Origin: DASUPK01 sp963695675
GTDB lineage: Bacteria > Actinomycetota > Thermoleophilia > Solirubrobacterales > 70-9
Assembly (NCBI GenBank): GCA_963695675.1
Contig: CAVOGY010000002.1
Location: 248,001-312,000 of the forward strand
DNA: 64,000 nt
Reading direction: 5' to 3'
In this document: one piece after another, positions 42,548 to 50,918 of the stretch
Layout of the letters: each line of letters starts with the position of its first letter
Numbering within the stretch: the first letter of the stretch is position 1
Notes under the pieces: model-generated
What the model saw: the letters and a program-made list of their open reading frames with translations, nothing else
Database searches by the model: none
What the model was told of the DNA's origin: nothing
Program-made: the position numbers and the translations under genes

Positions 42548-43883
42548 GGATCTTCTTCTTCTCCTCGCGGAACTCCTTCGCCGTCAGCAAGCCCCTCTCC
42601 TTGAGCTCGCCGAGCCGCTCGATCCGGTTGAGCTTCTCATCATCCGGATGCTGTTCGTCAGCGGTGAGATCCCTCATCGCCGAGCTGATCCGTCGGCCGG
42701 TCTCTGCGCTCGCACGCCGGGCACGCTGGCGCATCGCGAGCATCCAGTCGCCCTTCTCGGCCCCGGGGAACTCGCGCTCGGTTTTCCTCTTCAGAGCCTC
42801 GAGACCGAAACCCGCCAGGGCGATCAGCAGCAAGCTGAGGACCAGCTGACGCGTTCCGGCGGGCGGCCAGACGATCAATGCGATCAGGGCCACCGCGGCG
42901 AAGACGCTCCAAACGAGGCCCGGTCGATCGCGCAGCGTCGGCGTCAACGCCCGGCGGATCCCGATCGCGGATCGCGCCGGCGAGGCAAGGAACGCCGCGA
43001 TGACGAAGAGGACTCCATAGATCACCACGGTCGTCGCGATGCTCTGCAGCAGCGAGGTGCCGATGTTCCAGGCGTGCTGGGCGGGCACATTCGCGGCCTC
43101 GGTATTGGAGAGCGAGTCGACGAACAACCCCTTCAAGGCGCTGCGCACGACGATCGCCGCCAGTCCGGCGGCGATCAGGCCGAGGCCGTAGCCGAGCACC
43201 ACCATCCACCGGCGCCCCTTCGCCAGGTACGCCGCCAGCCCGAACAGCGCCACGCTGCCGAAGGTGAAGAGCCAGGCGAGCCCGACGATGATCTTCACCA
43301 CCGTCCGCGCGGTGTCGAGATCCTTCGAGTCGGCGACCTCCAGCTGCCCGACGTCTGGGGGCAGCCTTTGGTTGAGCTGCTTCTTCAACCCGATCCGATC
43401 CGCCAGCTGAAGGACCAGTGGCCGAAGGTTGAGCACCACCTTGCCGTTCTGGCTCGAGACGGTTTCGTTGTTGCCCTTCAGGATCGAGACCAGCTGGCGG
43501 TGGGCGATCCGGTTTGCGTCCCTCCAGGCCTGCTGTACCCGCGGCGAGTCGATCGCCTGCTGGGCCGCCTGCGTGGCGAACTGGCGGATTCCAGCGGACG
43601 CCGGAGCCGAGAACGGCTGGAGGTCGGGCGGCAGGCGCTGCTTGATCACCGCTGTGACGTCGACGTTCGCGTAGAGCTGGTCGACGGCGTACGTCGCCAC
43701 CGCGTCCGAGATCGCCTTGTCCTCGAGCAGTTTGCCGCTTGTGCTCACCCACTCGTTCGTGTCAAGTGCCTGCCGGTCCACCCAGCTGGTGAAGATCGCC
43801 AGGAAGGCGAGGATCGAAGCGAGAACTAGGAGGATCCGTACCTTGATCCGGTGCTGGGTCTCAGGCCGATCGGTCGAGGCCAT
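42537..43883 (-). CDS. membrane protein with C-terminal SHOCT domain
   Basis: A 448-residue protein. An N-terminal helix (about residues 15-35) is followed by an extracytoplasmic region (about 40-190). Four to five further helices follow at roughly 197-220, 227-250, 283-305, 325-342 and 345-365. A basic cytoplasmic tail ends in a SHOCT motif: LNRIERLGELKERGLLTAKEFREEKKKIL. SHOCT domains mediate oligomerisation or nucleic-acid contacts. No enzyme motif is seen. TAGCTT (complement of 43893-43898) ends 9 nt before ATG 43883. Confidence 0.75.
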   Translation of the reverse strand: MASTDRPETQHRIKVRILLVLASILAFLAIFTSWVDRQALDTNEWVSTSGKLLEDKAISDAVATYAVDQLYANVDVTAVIKQRLPPDLQPFSAPASAGIRQFATQAAQQAIDSPRVQQAWRDANRIAHRQLVSILKGNNETVSSQNGKVVLNLRPLVLQLADRIGLKKQLNQRLPPDVGQLEVADSKDLDTARTVVKIIVGLAWLFTFGSVALFGLAAYLAKGRRWMVVLGYGLGLIAAGLAAIVVRSALKGLFVDSLSNTEAANVPAQHAWNIGTSLLQSIATTVVIYGVLFVIAAFLASPARSAIGIRRALTPTLRDRPGLVWSVFAAVALIALIVWPPAGTRQLVLSLLLIALAGFGLEALKRKTEREFPGAEKGDWMLAMRQRARRASAETGRRISSAMRDLTADEQHPDDEKLNRIERLGELKERGLLTAKEFREEKKKILSA

Positions 43884-43928
43884 GGCCCGCTGAAGCTAGC
43901 GCCGGTGAGGCGCCCTCAGCGCAAGGAC

Positions 43929-44192
43929 TCAGCCACCGGACTGGGCGTTGTCGATCGCGCGCTGCGCTTCGGCGATGCCGACGCCGGTGAGCTCCCGGTA
44001 GCGCTTCACCGCCTGGGCCTTGTTCCCCTTCACCAGCAGGTCCTGGATCTCGGGGTCCTCGTTGGGATCGAGCTCGCCGCTCTCCGCGGCGGCCCGCGGC
44101 GCAAGATCGAGGTGCTCGAAGAGCTGCTCCAGCCGCGCCTCGACCAGCACCAGGCGCTGCTCGAGCTCCTCTATGTCAGACGGCTTCGCCAT
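43929..44192 (-). CDS. ribosomal L7/L12 C-terminal-like small protein
   Basis: An 87-residue protein with an N-terminal coiled coil (IEELEQRLVLVEARLEQLFEHL) and a C-terminal half (IQDLLVKGNKAQAVKRYRELTGVGIAEAQRAIDNA) like the L7/L12 C-terminal fold (K-A-V-K-x-x-E-x-T-G-x-x-L-x-x-A). It is not ribosomal L12 itself. Stand-alone copies occur in many bacteria with no known role. It lies between the SHOCT gene and the sdh operon, on the same strand. Confidence 0.75.
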   Translation of the reverse strand: MAKPSDIEELEQRLVLVEARLEQLFEHLDLAPRAAAESGELDPNEDPEIQDLLVKGNKAQAVKRYRELTGVGIAEAQRAIDNAQSGG

Positions 44193-44223
44193 CGTGCCGC
44201 GACCGCGCGCGGCCGCCCCGTCA

Positions 44224-45173
44224 TCAGACGGGTCGCGCTGCCGCGCGCCCTCGCATACCGACTGCCACGCCGTCGCTCCGAGATTCGGCGGCCTGGCGGT
44301 CGCTTAGCCGCTGCTCGACCCACTCGGTCGAGGCGATGTGCTTGGTCATGCCGAGCTGCTTGGGCTCGAAGCCGAGCGCGAGGCCGACGAGCTGGGGGAG
44401 ATGGAGCACCGCGAGGCCGAGGTCGCGGTTCACGACTTTGGCGGCCTCGGGCTGCTGCATGTCGAGGTTGAGATGGCAGAGCGGGCAGGGGGTGACGAGG
44501 CAGTCGGCATCGGCGTCGATGGCGTCGCCGATGTGAGTGCCGGCCTGCCGCAGTGACACGTCCCGAGCCATCGTGATGATCGGGAAGCCGCAGCACTTGC
44601 GTGCGCCGTCGTACTGGACCACCTCGCCGCCGAGCGCCTCGATCAGACGTCGAGATAGAGGTCGCGCTCGGGATGCTCCTCGTAGCCGAGCCGGTGCTTG
44701 GGGCGGAGGATGTAGCAGCCGTAGAAGGGGCCGACGCGCAGACCTCCGAGCGGCCGGGTCACCTGCTCGGAGAGCCGATCGAGCCCGTAATCCTCGACCA
44801 GCACCCAAAGGAAGTTCTTGTTGGAGAAGCCCTCGGGGTCGTAGGCCAGCCCCTCGTCGGCGAGCGTCTCGTTGATGTGCGAGCGGTACTCGGAGTCGCG
44901 AAGCCTCTGCTGGCACTCGGACTGGGCGCCCTGGCAGGTCGAGCAGATGTTCATCATCGGCAGCCCGGTCTTCTGGGCGAGCGCGAAGGTGCGGGCGTTG
45001 AGGGTGTCGGCGAGCTCCTGGTTGTGCTCGGCGATCACGCCGGCGCCGCAGCAGTTGGCGCGGTCGAGCTCGACCATCTCGATGCCGAGGCGGTCGGCCA
45101 CCAGCGCCATCGAGCCGTGCAGCTCTGGCGTGAAGCCGCGGCTGACGCAGCCCGGCCAGTAGGCGATCTTCAC
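44224..45173 (-). pseudogene. sdhE: succinate dehydrogenase anchor subunit SdhE/HdrB-like (one frameshift)
   Basis: A type-E succinate:quinone reductase anchor subunit built of two cysteine-rich CCG domains, as in HdrB. Domain 1: CVSRGF ... NCCGAG ... CSTCQGAQ. Domain 2: KCCGFPIITMARDVS ... CLVTPCPLCHLNLD. The frame breaks near 44650: after RDLYLD the first frame stops at 44643, and RLIEALGGEVVQYDG continues in another frame, so one base is missing. The repaired protein would be 316 residues. The GTG start at 45173 overlaps the sdhB stop (GTGA). The C-terminal codons lie in a REP-like repeat. Confidence 0.82.
44226..44257 (+). repeat. REP-like palindromic repeat, copy C
   Basis: Form AGACGGGTCGCGC, 4-nt loop TGCC, GCGCGCCCTCGCATA. 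It overlaps the last codons of sdhE on the minus strand (RGRAAARPV), much as copy B overlaps the GST-like gene. Confidence 0.6.
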
Positions 45174-46366
45174 TGCCCACGCCTCTCGTCGGGCTCGGGC
45201 TGGATCTCGGCCTCCGGCACCGCCTCCGCCTCGGGCACGGACTCGTCCGCCTCGGCCTCCTCGCCGCGGATGTAGAGGTTGAGCTCCACCGGGTGGTCCT
45301 CGGCGTGGGCGTAGATCCGCTGCACGTGGCTCTGCGCGTCTCCCGGGAGCTTGTGGTGAACGCCGGGGATCAGCTTCGGCAGCGAGCGCATCTTGCCCGT
45401 CTTGATGCCGCGGATCGCGGTGGGGAGCGACTCGACCAGGCCCTTGACCGCCCCGTGCTTCGGCATCAGCTTGCCCTTGATGCCCGGCGCGTAGGACTCC
45501 TGCAGGAGCTCCGCCTCGTCGAGCGTCCCCTTCTTCTCGATGATCTTGGTGAAGGCTTCCATGTGGTTGCGCCCGTGGTTCTGGTCATGGATACCGGCTT
45601 CGTCGGCCGCCCGGCGCAGGCGCATGATCTGGTCCATGGGCGCGACGCCCTTCGGGCAGGCGTCGATGCAGGAGAAGCAGTGCGTGCAGTCGTAGATCCC
45701 GTGTGGGTCCTGGGCCAGGTCGTAGAGCCGCTCCTTGGTCTCGGCGTCGCGCGGGTCGCCGACGAAGCGGTACGCCTTGGCCAGGGCGGCCGGGCCGATG
45801 AAGTCGGGATCGGCCTCCATCGAGAGGCAGGCGGAGACGCAGGCGCCGCACTGAATGCAGGCCACCGACTGGGTGACGTCGATCATCGACTCGGGCGGGA
45901 CGATGTACTCGCGCTCCGGCGGATCCCCCTCCGGGAGCAGCCACGGAGTGACCCGGCGGATCTTGGTCCAGTGGGTCGACTCCATGTCGGTGACCAGGTC
46001 CTTGATCACCGGCATGTTCCCCATCGGCTCGACTACGATCGCCGGCTTGCCGTTGCTGCTCGTTTCGGTCCCCTCCCCGCCGGCCTGGGCGCCGACGGCG
46101 TGGCTCTCGGCGTACGACTGTGCCTCCTCGAGCATCGTCTTGCAGGCGAGCGTCGACTGGCCGTTGATCTTCACCCCGCACGAGCCGCAGATCGCCGCGC
46201 GGCACGAGCAGCGGACGGCGAGGGAGCCGTCGTCGCGGTCCTTGGCCTGGAGCAGCCCGTCGAGGACGGAGAGGGTTGGGTCAAGCTCGACATCGAAGGT
46301 CTCCCAGTAGGGGCCCTCGCGCTCCTCGGGCTTGAAGCGCCTCACCTTGAGCGTGAACTCAGCCAT
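45170..46366 (-). CDS. sdhB: succinate dehydrogenase/fumarate reductase iron-sulfur subunit
   Basis: Electron-transfer subunit, 398 residues, much longer than the usual 230-260. The N-terminal [2Fe-2S] ligands are in CSCRAAICGSCGVKINGQSTLAC (about residues 48-70). The first ferredoxin-type cluster is CIQCGACVSACLS and the second is CTHCFSCIDACPKG. A Ser/Gly/Glu-rich insertion (about 87-105) and a C-terminal extension (about 265-398, ending in an acidic E/A/D/P tail) are extra. It is second of three genes; the next subunit starts at its stop. Confidence 0.9.
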   Translation of the reverse strand: MAEFTLKVRRFKPEEREGPYWETFDVELDPTLSVLDGLLQAKDRDDGSLAVRCSCRAAICGSCGVKINGQSTLACKTMLEEAQSYAESHAVGAQAGGEGTETSSNGKPAIVVEPMGNMPVIKDLVTDMESTHWTKIRRVTPWLLPEGDPPEREYIVPPESMIDVTQSVACIQCGACVSACLSMEADPDFIGPAALAKAYRFVGDPRDAETKERLYDLAQDPHGIYDCTHCFSCIDACPKGVAPMDQIMRLRRAADEAGIHDQNHGRNHMEAFTKIIEKKGTLDEAELLQESYAPGIKGKLMPKHGAVKGLVESLPTAIRGIKTGKMRSLPKLIPGVHHKLPGDAQSHVQRIYAHAEDHPVELNLYIRGEEAEADESVPEAEAVPEAEIQPEPDERRGQ

Positions 46367-46377
46367 CCACTTTCACC

Positions 46378-48063
46378 CTAGTAGGTCCGCTCCTGCGGCT
46401 CCCACTGCGTGATCGTGACCTCCGAGTAGCTGACTTCGGGGCCGTCGTCCGTGCGGGTCAGGTCGATGTGCTTGAGCCACTCCTCATCGTTCCGCTCGGG
46501 GAAGTCGGTGCGGAACTGCGCGCCCCGGCTCTCGGTCCTGAGGATGGCGGCGACGCAGGTGCACTCCGCGCAGTCGAGCATGTAGCCGAGCTCGAGCGCG
46601 CCAAGCACGTCCTGGTTGAAGACGGAGCCCTTGTCGTCGATGTAGCAGCTCTCGTACTCGTCCTTCAGGCGCCTGACGGTCTCGAGCGCCTCGTTGAGGC
46701 CGTCCGCGTCCCGGAAGACGGCGACCTCCGAGTCCATCGCCTCCCCGAGCTCCTTGCGGATCTCGGACACGCGCCGCGATCCCCGCGGGCGACTGACGAT
46801 CTCGGCGACCTGCGCCTCCTGATCGTGCACCAGGGCATGCGAGACGTGGGTCTGGTCGCGCCCCTTCGCGCGGTCGGCCGCGTCGACGCCGGAGCGGCGG
46901 CCGAAGATCAGCGTGTCGAGCAGAGAGTTGGCGCCGAGGCGGTTGCCGCCATGCACCGAGACGCAGGCGACCTCGCCGGCTGCGTAGAGGCCGGGGATGT
47001 TCGTGCGGCCCTCGTTGTCCGTCTTCACCCCACCCATCATGTAGTGGTTGCCCGGCTTGATGTGGATCGGCTCCTTGGTGATGTCGACGCCGGCGAAGTC
47101 GCGACCGACCAGGACGATCTCGCGGAGCGCCTCGTAGATCCTCCTGCGCGGCACGACCGTGATGTCGAGGGCGACCGTGCCGTCAGGGAAGCCGCGGCCC
47201 TCGTTGATCTCGGTCTGCTCGGCACGCGAGACGACGTCGCGCGAGGCCAGCTCCATCTTGTTGGGCGCGTAGCGCTCCATGAAGCGCTCGCCGTTGGCGT
47301 TCAGCAGGTGCGCGCCCTCGCCGCGCGCCCCTTCGGTGATCAGGAAGCCCTTTCCGGCCAGCGTTGTGGGGTGGTACTGGACCATCTCCATGTCCATCAG
47401 CTTCGCCCCGACCCGGTAGGCCTGGGCGATGCCGTCGCCGGTGCAGATCAGCGCATTGGTGGTCGGATGCCAGATCTGGCCGTTGCCGCCGGTCGCGAGG
47501 ATCACGGCCTTGGCGCCGAAGTGCTCCATCGAGCCGTCCCTGACGTTGCGGCAGATCGCGCCGACACAGTTGCCGTCGTCGTCGAGCGCGAGACCGGTGG
47601 TGAACCACTCCTCGTAGCGCGCGACCTCCTCCGAATACTTCATGAGCTGCTCGTAGAGGGTGTGCATGATCGCCTGGCCGGTGATGTCGGCGACGTAGTA
47701 GGTCCGCGCCGCCGACGCCCCACCGAAGGCCCGGGTGCCGAGCTTGCCCTCCTCGTTGCGGTGGAAGGTGACGCCGAGATGCTCGAGGTGGAGCAGCTCC
47801 TCAGGGGCCGCCTTGCACATGATCTCGACCGCGTCCTGGTCGGCCAGGTAGTCCGAGCCCTTGACGGTGTCGAAGGCATGCGACTCCCAGCTGTCGTCCT
47901 CCTGCAGCGCCGCGTTGATCCCGCCCTGCGCGGCGTTCGAGTGCGAGCGGACTGGGTGGACCTTGCTGATGATGCCCACCGAGACGCCCTGCTCGGCAGC
48001 GGCAAGCGCGGCCCGCTGTCCCGCGAGGCCCGCCCCGATCACCAAGACGTCATAGTCCGGCAC
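46378..48063 (-). CDS. sdhA: succinate dehydrogenase/fumarate reductase flavoprotein subunit
   Basis: Oxidises succinate to fumarate in the TCA cycle. The 561-residue protein has the FAD dinucleotide motif VIGAGLAGQRAALAAAEQG (residues 7-25), the flavin-attachment region HPVRSHSNAAQGGINAAL, FFHR-type substrate motif HLGVTFHRNEEGKL, HYMMGGVKTDNEGRTNIPGLYAAGEVACVSVHGGNRLGANSLLD and the C-terminal cap helices. GTG 48063 is preceded by TAGGAT (complement of 48071-48076) at 7 nt. It heads the sdhABE operon and fits icd and mdh in the window. Confidence 0.95.
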   Translation of the reverse strand: MPDYDVLVIGAGLAGQRAALAAAEQGVSVGIISKVHPVRSHSNAAQGGINAALQEDDSWESHAFDTVKGSDYLADQDAVEIMCKAAPEELLHLEHLGVTFHRNEEGKLGTRAFGGASAARTYYVADITGQAIMHTLYEQLMKYSEEVARYEEWFTTGLALDDDGNCVGAICRNVRDGSMEHFGAKAVILATGGNGQIWHPTTNALICTGDGIAQAYRVGAKLMDMEMVQYHPTTLAGKGFLITEGARGEGAHLLNANGERFMERYAPNKMELASRDVVSRAEQTEINEGRGFPDGTVALDITVVPRRRIYEALREIVLVGRDFAGVDITKEPIHIKPGNHYMMGGVKTDNEGRTNIPGLYAAGEVACVSVHGGNRLGANSLLDTLIFGRRSGVDAADRAKGRDQTHVSHALVHDQEAQVAEIVSRPRGSRRVSEIRKELGEAMDSEVAVFRDADGLNEALETVRRLKDEYESCYIDDKGSVFNQDVLGALELGYMLDCAECTCVAAILRTESRGAQFRTDFPERNDEEWLKHIDLTRTDDGPEVSYSEVTITQWEPQERTY

Positions 48064-48097
48064 GGCACCGATCCTATAAAGCGCGCCCTAGCCGTTC

Positions 48098-49279
48098 CTA
48101 GGCGGCAGGCGTGCCGGGGTTCTGTGGTCGCAGGGCCTGTCCGATGGCGTCGATCGTGAGGACACCGCGAATGTGTCCGTCGGCATCGGTGGCGATCACG
48201 GCTCCGAGGCGGCGGAGTGCCTCATTGCCGAGCACCGACTCGAGTGGCTCGTCCTCGCGCACCGTGATGGTGCCGCTGTCGCGGGCGAGGACGTCGCGAA
48301 CCATCGCGGAGGTCCGCTCGACCGCCGGCACGTTGTCGGCCGCTCCGCGATCCACCAGTCCGATGAACCGCTGCGCGGCGTCCACCACCGGAAACCACGG
48401 CGAGCGGTAGCGCAGGAAGTACTCGTCGAGGGCCTGCTCGATGGAGACGCCCTCCGGGATCGCGACCGGGTCCCGGTCCATCACGTCTGCGACGGAGATC
48501 CCCTCGATCCGGCTGGTGATCTTCGTCTGCGCGATCGCCGACTTGGCCGCGCCGCGCAGGATGAAGCCGACGAAGGCGAGCCAGATGCCGCTAAGGAAGT
48601 CCCCCAGATAGACCATGAAGAAGCCGAGGCCGGCGAGGATCAGGAAGAGGCCGAACCACTCGCCGAGCGTCGCCGCGAAGCGCGTTCCTGTAGTGCGGCT
48701 TCCGGTGCGCCACCAGGCGATCGCCCGCGCGATCCTGCCCCCGTCGAGCGGGAAAGCGGGGACCAGGTTGAAGAGCAGAACCAGAAGATTGATGCTGCCA
48801 AGCCAGACGACCATGGCCGCGACGCCGGACGTTTGCGTGTCTTGCTGGGTCAGGGCGGCGTGGCGGACCTCGTCGCCTCCGGCGAGCAGCAGCCCCAGCA
48901 CGGCGCAGACGACGACGATCGCGGCGGTGACCAGGGGCCCCGCGATGCCGACCTTGAACTCGGTCCCCGGGGTATCGGAGTCCTTCTCCAGGCGGGCGAC
49001 GCCGCCGAACATCCAGAGCGTGATCGCGGAGACGCCGATCCCATTGCGAATCGCCACGAACGCGTGGCCCAGCTCGTGCAAGAGGATCGAGGCGAAAAAG
49101 AGCGCGGCGCTGGCCACGGCAAGCAGGTAGGGGGTCGAGTCGCCGTCCGCCGCGTTGAGCACGTCGCGGTAGAAGCCCGAAAGCCAGAAGATGATCAGGA
49201 AGAGGACGACGAACCAGGAGAAGTCCACAGCGATCCTGATTCCGCGGACGCGAAACAGCGTGACGCCGCCACCGGCCAT
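48098..49279 (-). CDS. site-2 protease family (M50) with paired CBS domains
   Basis: A 393-residue intramembrane zinc metalloprotease. The catalytic HExxH is in LLHELGHAFVAIRNG (about residues 66-80), and the third ligand is in NLVPAFPLDGGRIARAI (Asp of PLDGGR, about 185). After the helices, residues 250-390 form a CBS pair (VMDRDPVAIPEGVSIEQALDEYF and VLARDSGTITVREDEPLESVL), likely sensing nucleotides. Substrates could be anti-sigma factors. ATG 49279 is supported by TACGCT (complement of 49286-49291) ending 6 nt upstream. Confidence 0.88.
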   Translation of the reverse strand: MAGGGVTLFRVRGIRIAVDFSWFVVLFLIIFWLSGFYRDVLNAADGDSTPYLLAVASAALFFASILLHELGHAFVAIRNGIGVSAITLWMFGGVARLEKDSDTPGTEFKVGIAGPLVTAAIVVVCAVLGLLLAGGDEVRHAALTQQDTQTSGVAAMVVWLGSINLLVLLFNLVPAFPLDGGRIARAIAWWRTGSRTTGTRFAATLGEWFGLFLILAGLGFFMVYLGDFLSGIWLAFVGFILRGAAKSAIAQTKITSRIEGISVADVMDRDPVAIPEGVSIEQALDEYFLRYRSPWFPVVDAAQRFIGLVDRGAADNVPAVERTSAMVRDVLARDSGTITVREDEPLESVLGNEALRRLGAVIATDADGHIRGVLTIDAIGQALRPQNPGTPAA

Positions 49280-49352
49280 CCATTGAGCGTAGCTTTCCGG
49301 GATCGCCACGGAGGCCCTAGCAGGAATCTCGAGCCCACCCGATGCGGCCTGG

Positions 49353-50531
49353 ATGCGGGAACGTCTCGACGAGCTCTGCTCGTTTGAACGTGGTTCTGCC
49401 TCGCCGGGGGAGCAGCGTGCTGCGGAGTGGCTGGCGGACGCCCTGCGCGAACAGGGCGTCCGTAACGTCCGTGTCGAGGAGGAGCCCGAGGCGAACGGAA
49501 CGTTCTGGTGGCCAATCGGCCTGCTGGCCGGCGCCGGCGCGCTCGCGGGCCTCGCCGCCCGAACGGGAGGCCCACTGAAGAGGGCGATCGCCTCCGCCAC
49601 GGGTGCGGCTGCGGCGGCGCTGATCGCCGATGAGCTGCCTCCGGGGCGCCGGCGGTTTCGCCGAATGCTCCCCGCGCGCAGCTGCCATCACGTGCTCGGC
49701 GAGCTCGGACAGTCTGACGCCGAGCGCACGATCGTCGTCATGGCCCATCACGACTCCGCCCATACGGCCTTCTTCTTCAACCCAGCGATTCCGCGGAAGG
49801 TCGGGGAGACCGCGCCCTGGGTGTTCGAGCAGAACGACACCAGCCCGCCGCTGATGTGGCCCACCGTGGCCGGCCCGGCATTGGTCGCCGCTGGAGCGGT
49901 CCTGGGGAGCCGTCGCCTGACGGGGCTTGGCACGGTGATCTCGGCGGGCACCGCGGCGTGCATGGCGCACATCGGATCCGGCGAGGTCGTGCCCGGCGCC
50001 AACGACAACGGCACCGGCTGCGTCGCCCAGCTCGCGATCGCACGCGCTCTCGCCGAGCGCCCGCCGAAGAGCACGCGCGTCCTCTTCCTGTCCACCTCCG
50101 AGGAGGCGCTCTGCGAGGGGATGGGGCTGTTCATGGAGCGCCACGGGGCGGAGCTCCCGATCGACAGCACCTTCTTCCTCTGTCTGGACACAATCGGCTC
50201 GCCGCACCTGCTGGTGCTGCGCGGCGAGGGGATGCTGAAGATGCGCGAGTACCCACGCGAGGCGCTCGCGCTACTCGACTCGACGGCCGAGGAACTGGGA
50301 ATCGAGCTCTGGCCCAACCTGCGTCTCCGGAACGCGAGCGACGCGATCTTCCCGCTGGCCGCGGGCTATCAGTGTGCCGCCCTCTGCTCCTGCAACCAGT
50401 GGAAGAACCCCTCCAACTATCACTGGAAGACGGACACTCCGGACAACGTCGACTACGGGTCACTCACCGATGCGATTCGCCTCAGCGAAGCGGTGATCCG
50501 GCGTCTGGACGACGGCTGGCTGCTTGGTTAA
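49353..50531 (+). CDS. M28 family peptidase, membrane-associated
   Basis: A 392-residue aminopeptidase-like protein. The zinc/cocatalytic motifs are MAHHDSAH (about residues 128-135), GANDNGTGCVAQLAIARALAE (Asp ligand), FLSTSEEALCEGMGLFME (Glu-Glu) and FLCLDTIGSPH (Asp). There are hydrophobic segments at about 50-66, 170-182 and 195-210, so it is probably membrane-bound. Substrate unknown. ATG 49353 is used; no clear ribosome-binding site was seen. It is convergent with the DUF2277 gene. Confidence 0.82.
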   Translation: MRERLDELCSFERGSASPGEQRAAEWLADALREQGVRNVRVEEEPEANGTFWWPIGLLAGAGALAGLAARTGGPLKRAIASATGAAAAALIADELPPGRRRFRRMLPARSCHHVLGELGQSDAERTIVVMAHHDSAHTAFFFNPAIPRKVGETAPWVFEQNDTSPPLMWPTVAGPALVAAGAVLGSRRLTGLGTVISAGTAACMAHIGSGEVVPGANDNGTGCVAQLAIARALAERPPKSTRVLFLSTSEEALCEGMGLFMERHGAELPIDSTFFLCLDTIGSPHLLVLRGEGMLKMREYPREALALLDSTAEELGIELWPNLRLRNASDAIFPLAAGYQCAALCSCNQWKNPSNYHWKTDTPDNVDYGSLTDAIRLSEAVIRRLDDGWLLG

Positions 50532-50572
50532 ACGGGTCGCGCCTCGGCTACGCCGCGGCGCGCCCTCGCGTA
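50530..50572 (+). repeat. REP-like palindromic repeat, copy D
   Basis: Long form: AAACGGGTCGCGCC, central CTCGGCTACGCCGC, then GGCGCGCCCTCGCGTA. It begins at the M28 stop codon and covers the end of the convergent DUF2277 gene (RGRAAA codons). It is nearly identical to copy E in the central stem. Confidence 0.65.
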
Positions 50573-50832
50573 AAGCGCGCTTCGTACTTCGCCCGCCGCT
50601 TCGCCGCCTCTTCCTCACGGTTCTTGGGAGGCGCGTTGGTGACCAGCGCGTCGAGCAGCTTCCGCGTCGAGGCGGCGACCTCGGCCACGGCGCGATCGAA
50701 AGCCTCGGCGTTCGCCGCAGACGGCTTGTTCGAGCCGCTGATCTTGCGGACGAACTGGAGCGCCGCGTCCTCGATCTCCTCCTCGGTCGCCGGCGGATCG
50801 AAATTGTGGAGTTGCCTGATGTTTCTGCACAT
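50548..50832 (-). CDS. DUF2277 family protein
   Basis: A 94-residue protein matching DUF2277 end to end: MCRNIRQLHNFDPPATEEEI at the N-terminus, AALQFVRKISGSNKPS in the middle and the NREEEAAKRRAKYEARF tail. The role of the family is unknown. TAGGCT (complement of 50839-50844) ends 6 nt before ATG 50832, so it is probably leaderless. The last codons lie in REP copy D. Confidence 0.85.
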   Translation of the reverse strand: MCRNIRQLHNFDPPATEEEIEDAALQFVRKISGSNKPSAANAEAFDRAVAEVAASTRKLLDALVTNAPPKNREEEAAKRRAKYEARFTRGRAAA

Positions 50833-50918
50833 GCGCTCAGCCTAGAGCAGGGTGGCCGCGCGCCGAGCGACGATCAGAAGTACGCGTCGTTGCTGCCGCC
50901 ATCTGACCTCCTCCGTGC

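Noticed and set aside
46468..48159. 563-codon open frame antisense to sdhA
   Set aside because: Opposite a conserved flavoprotein; no protein-like domains.
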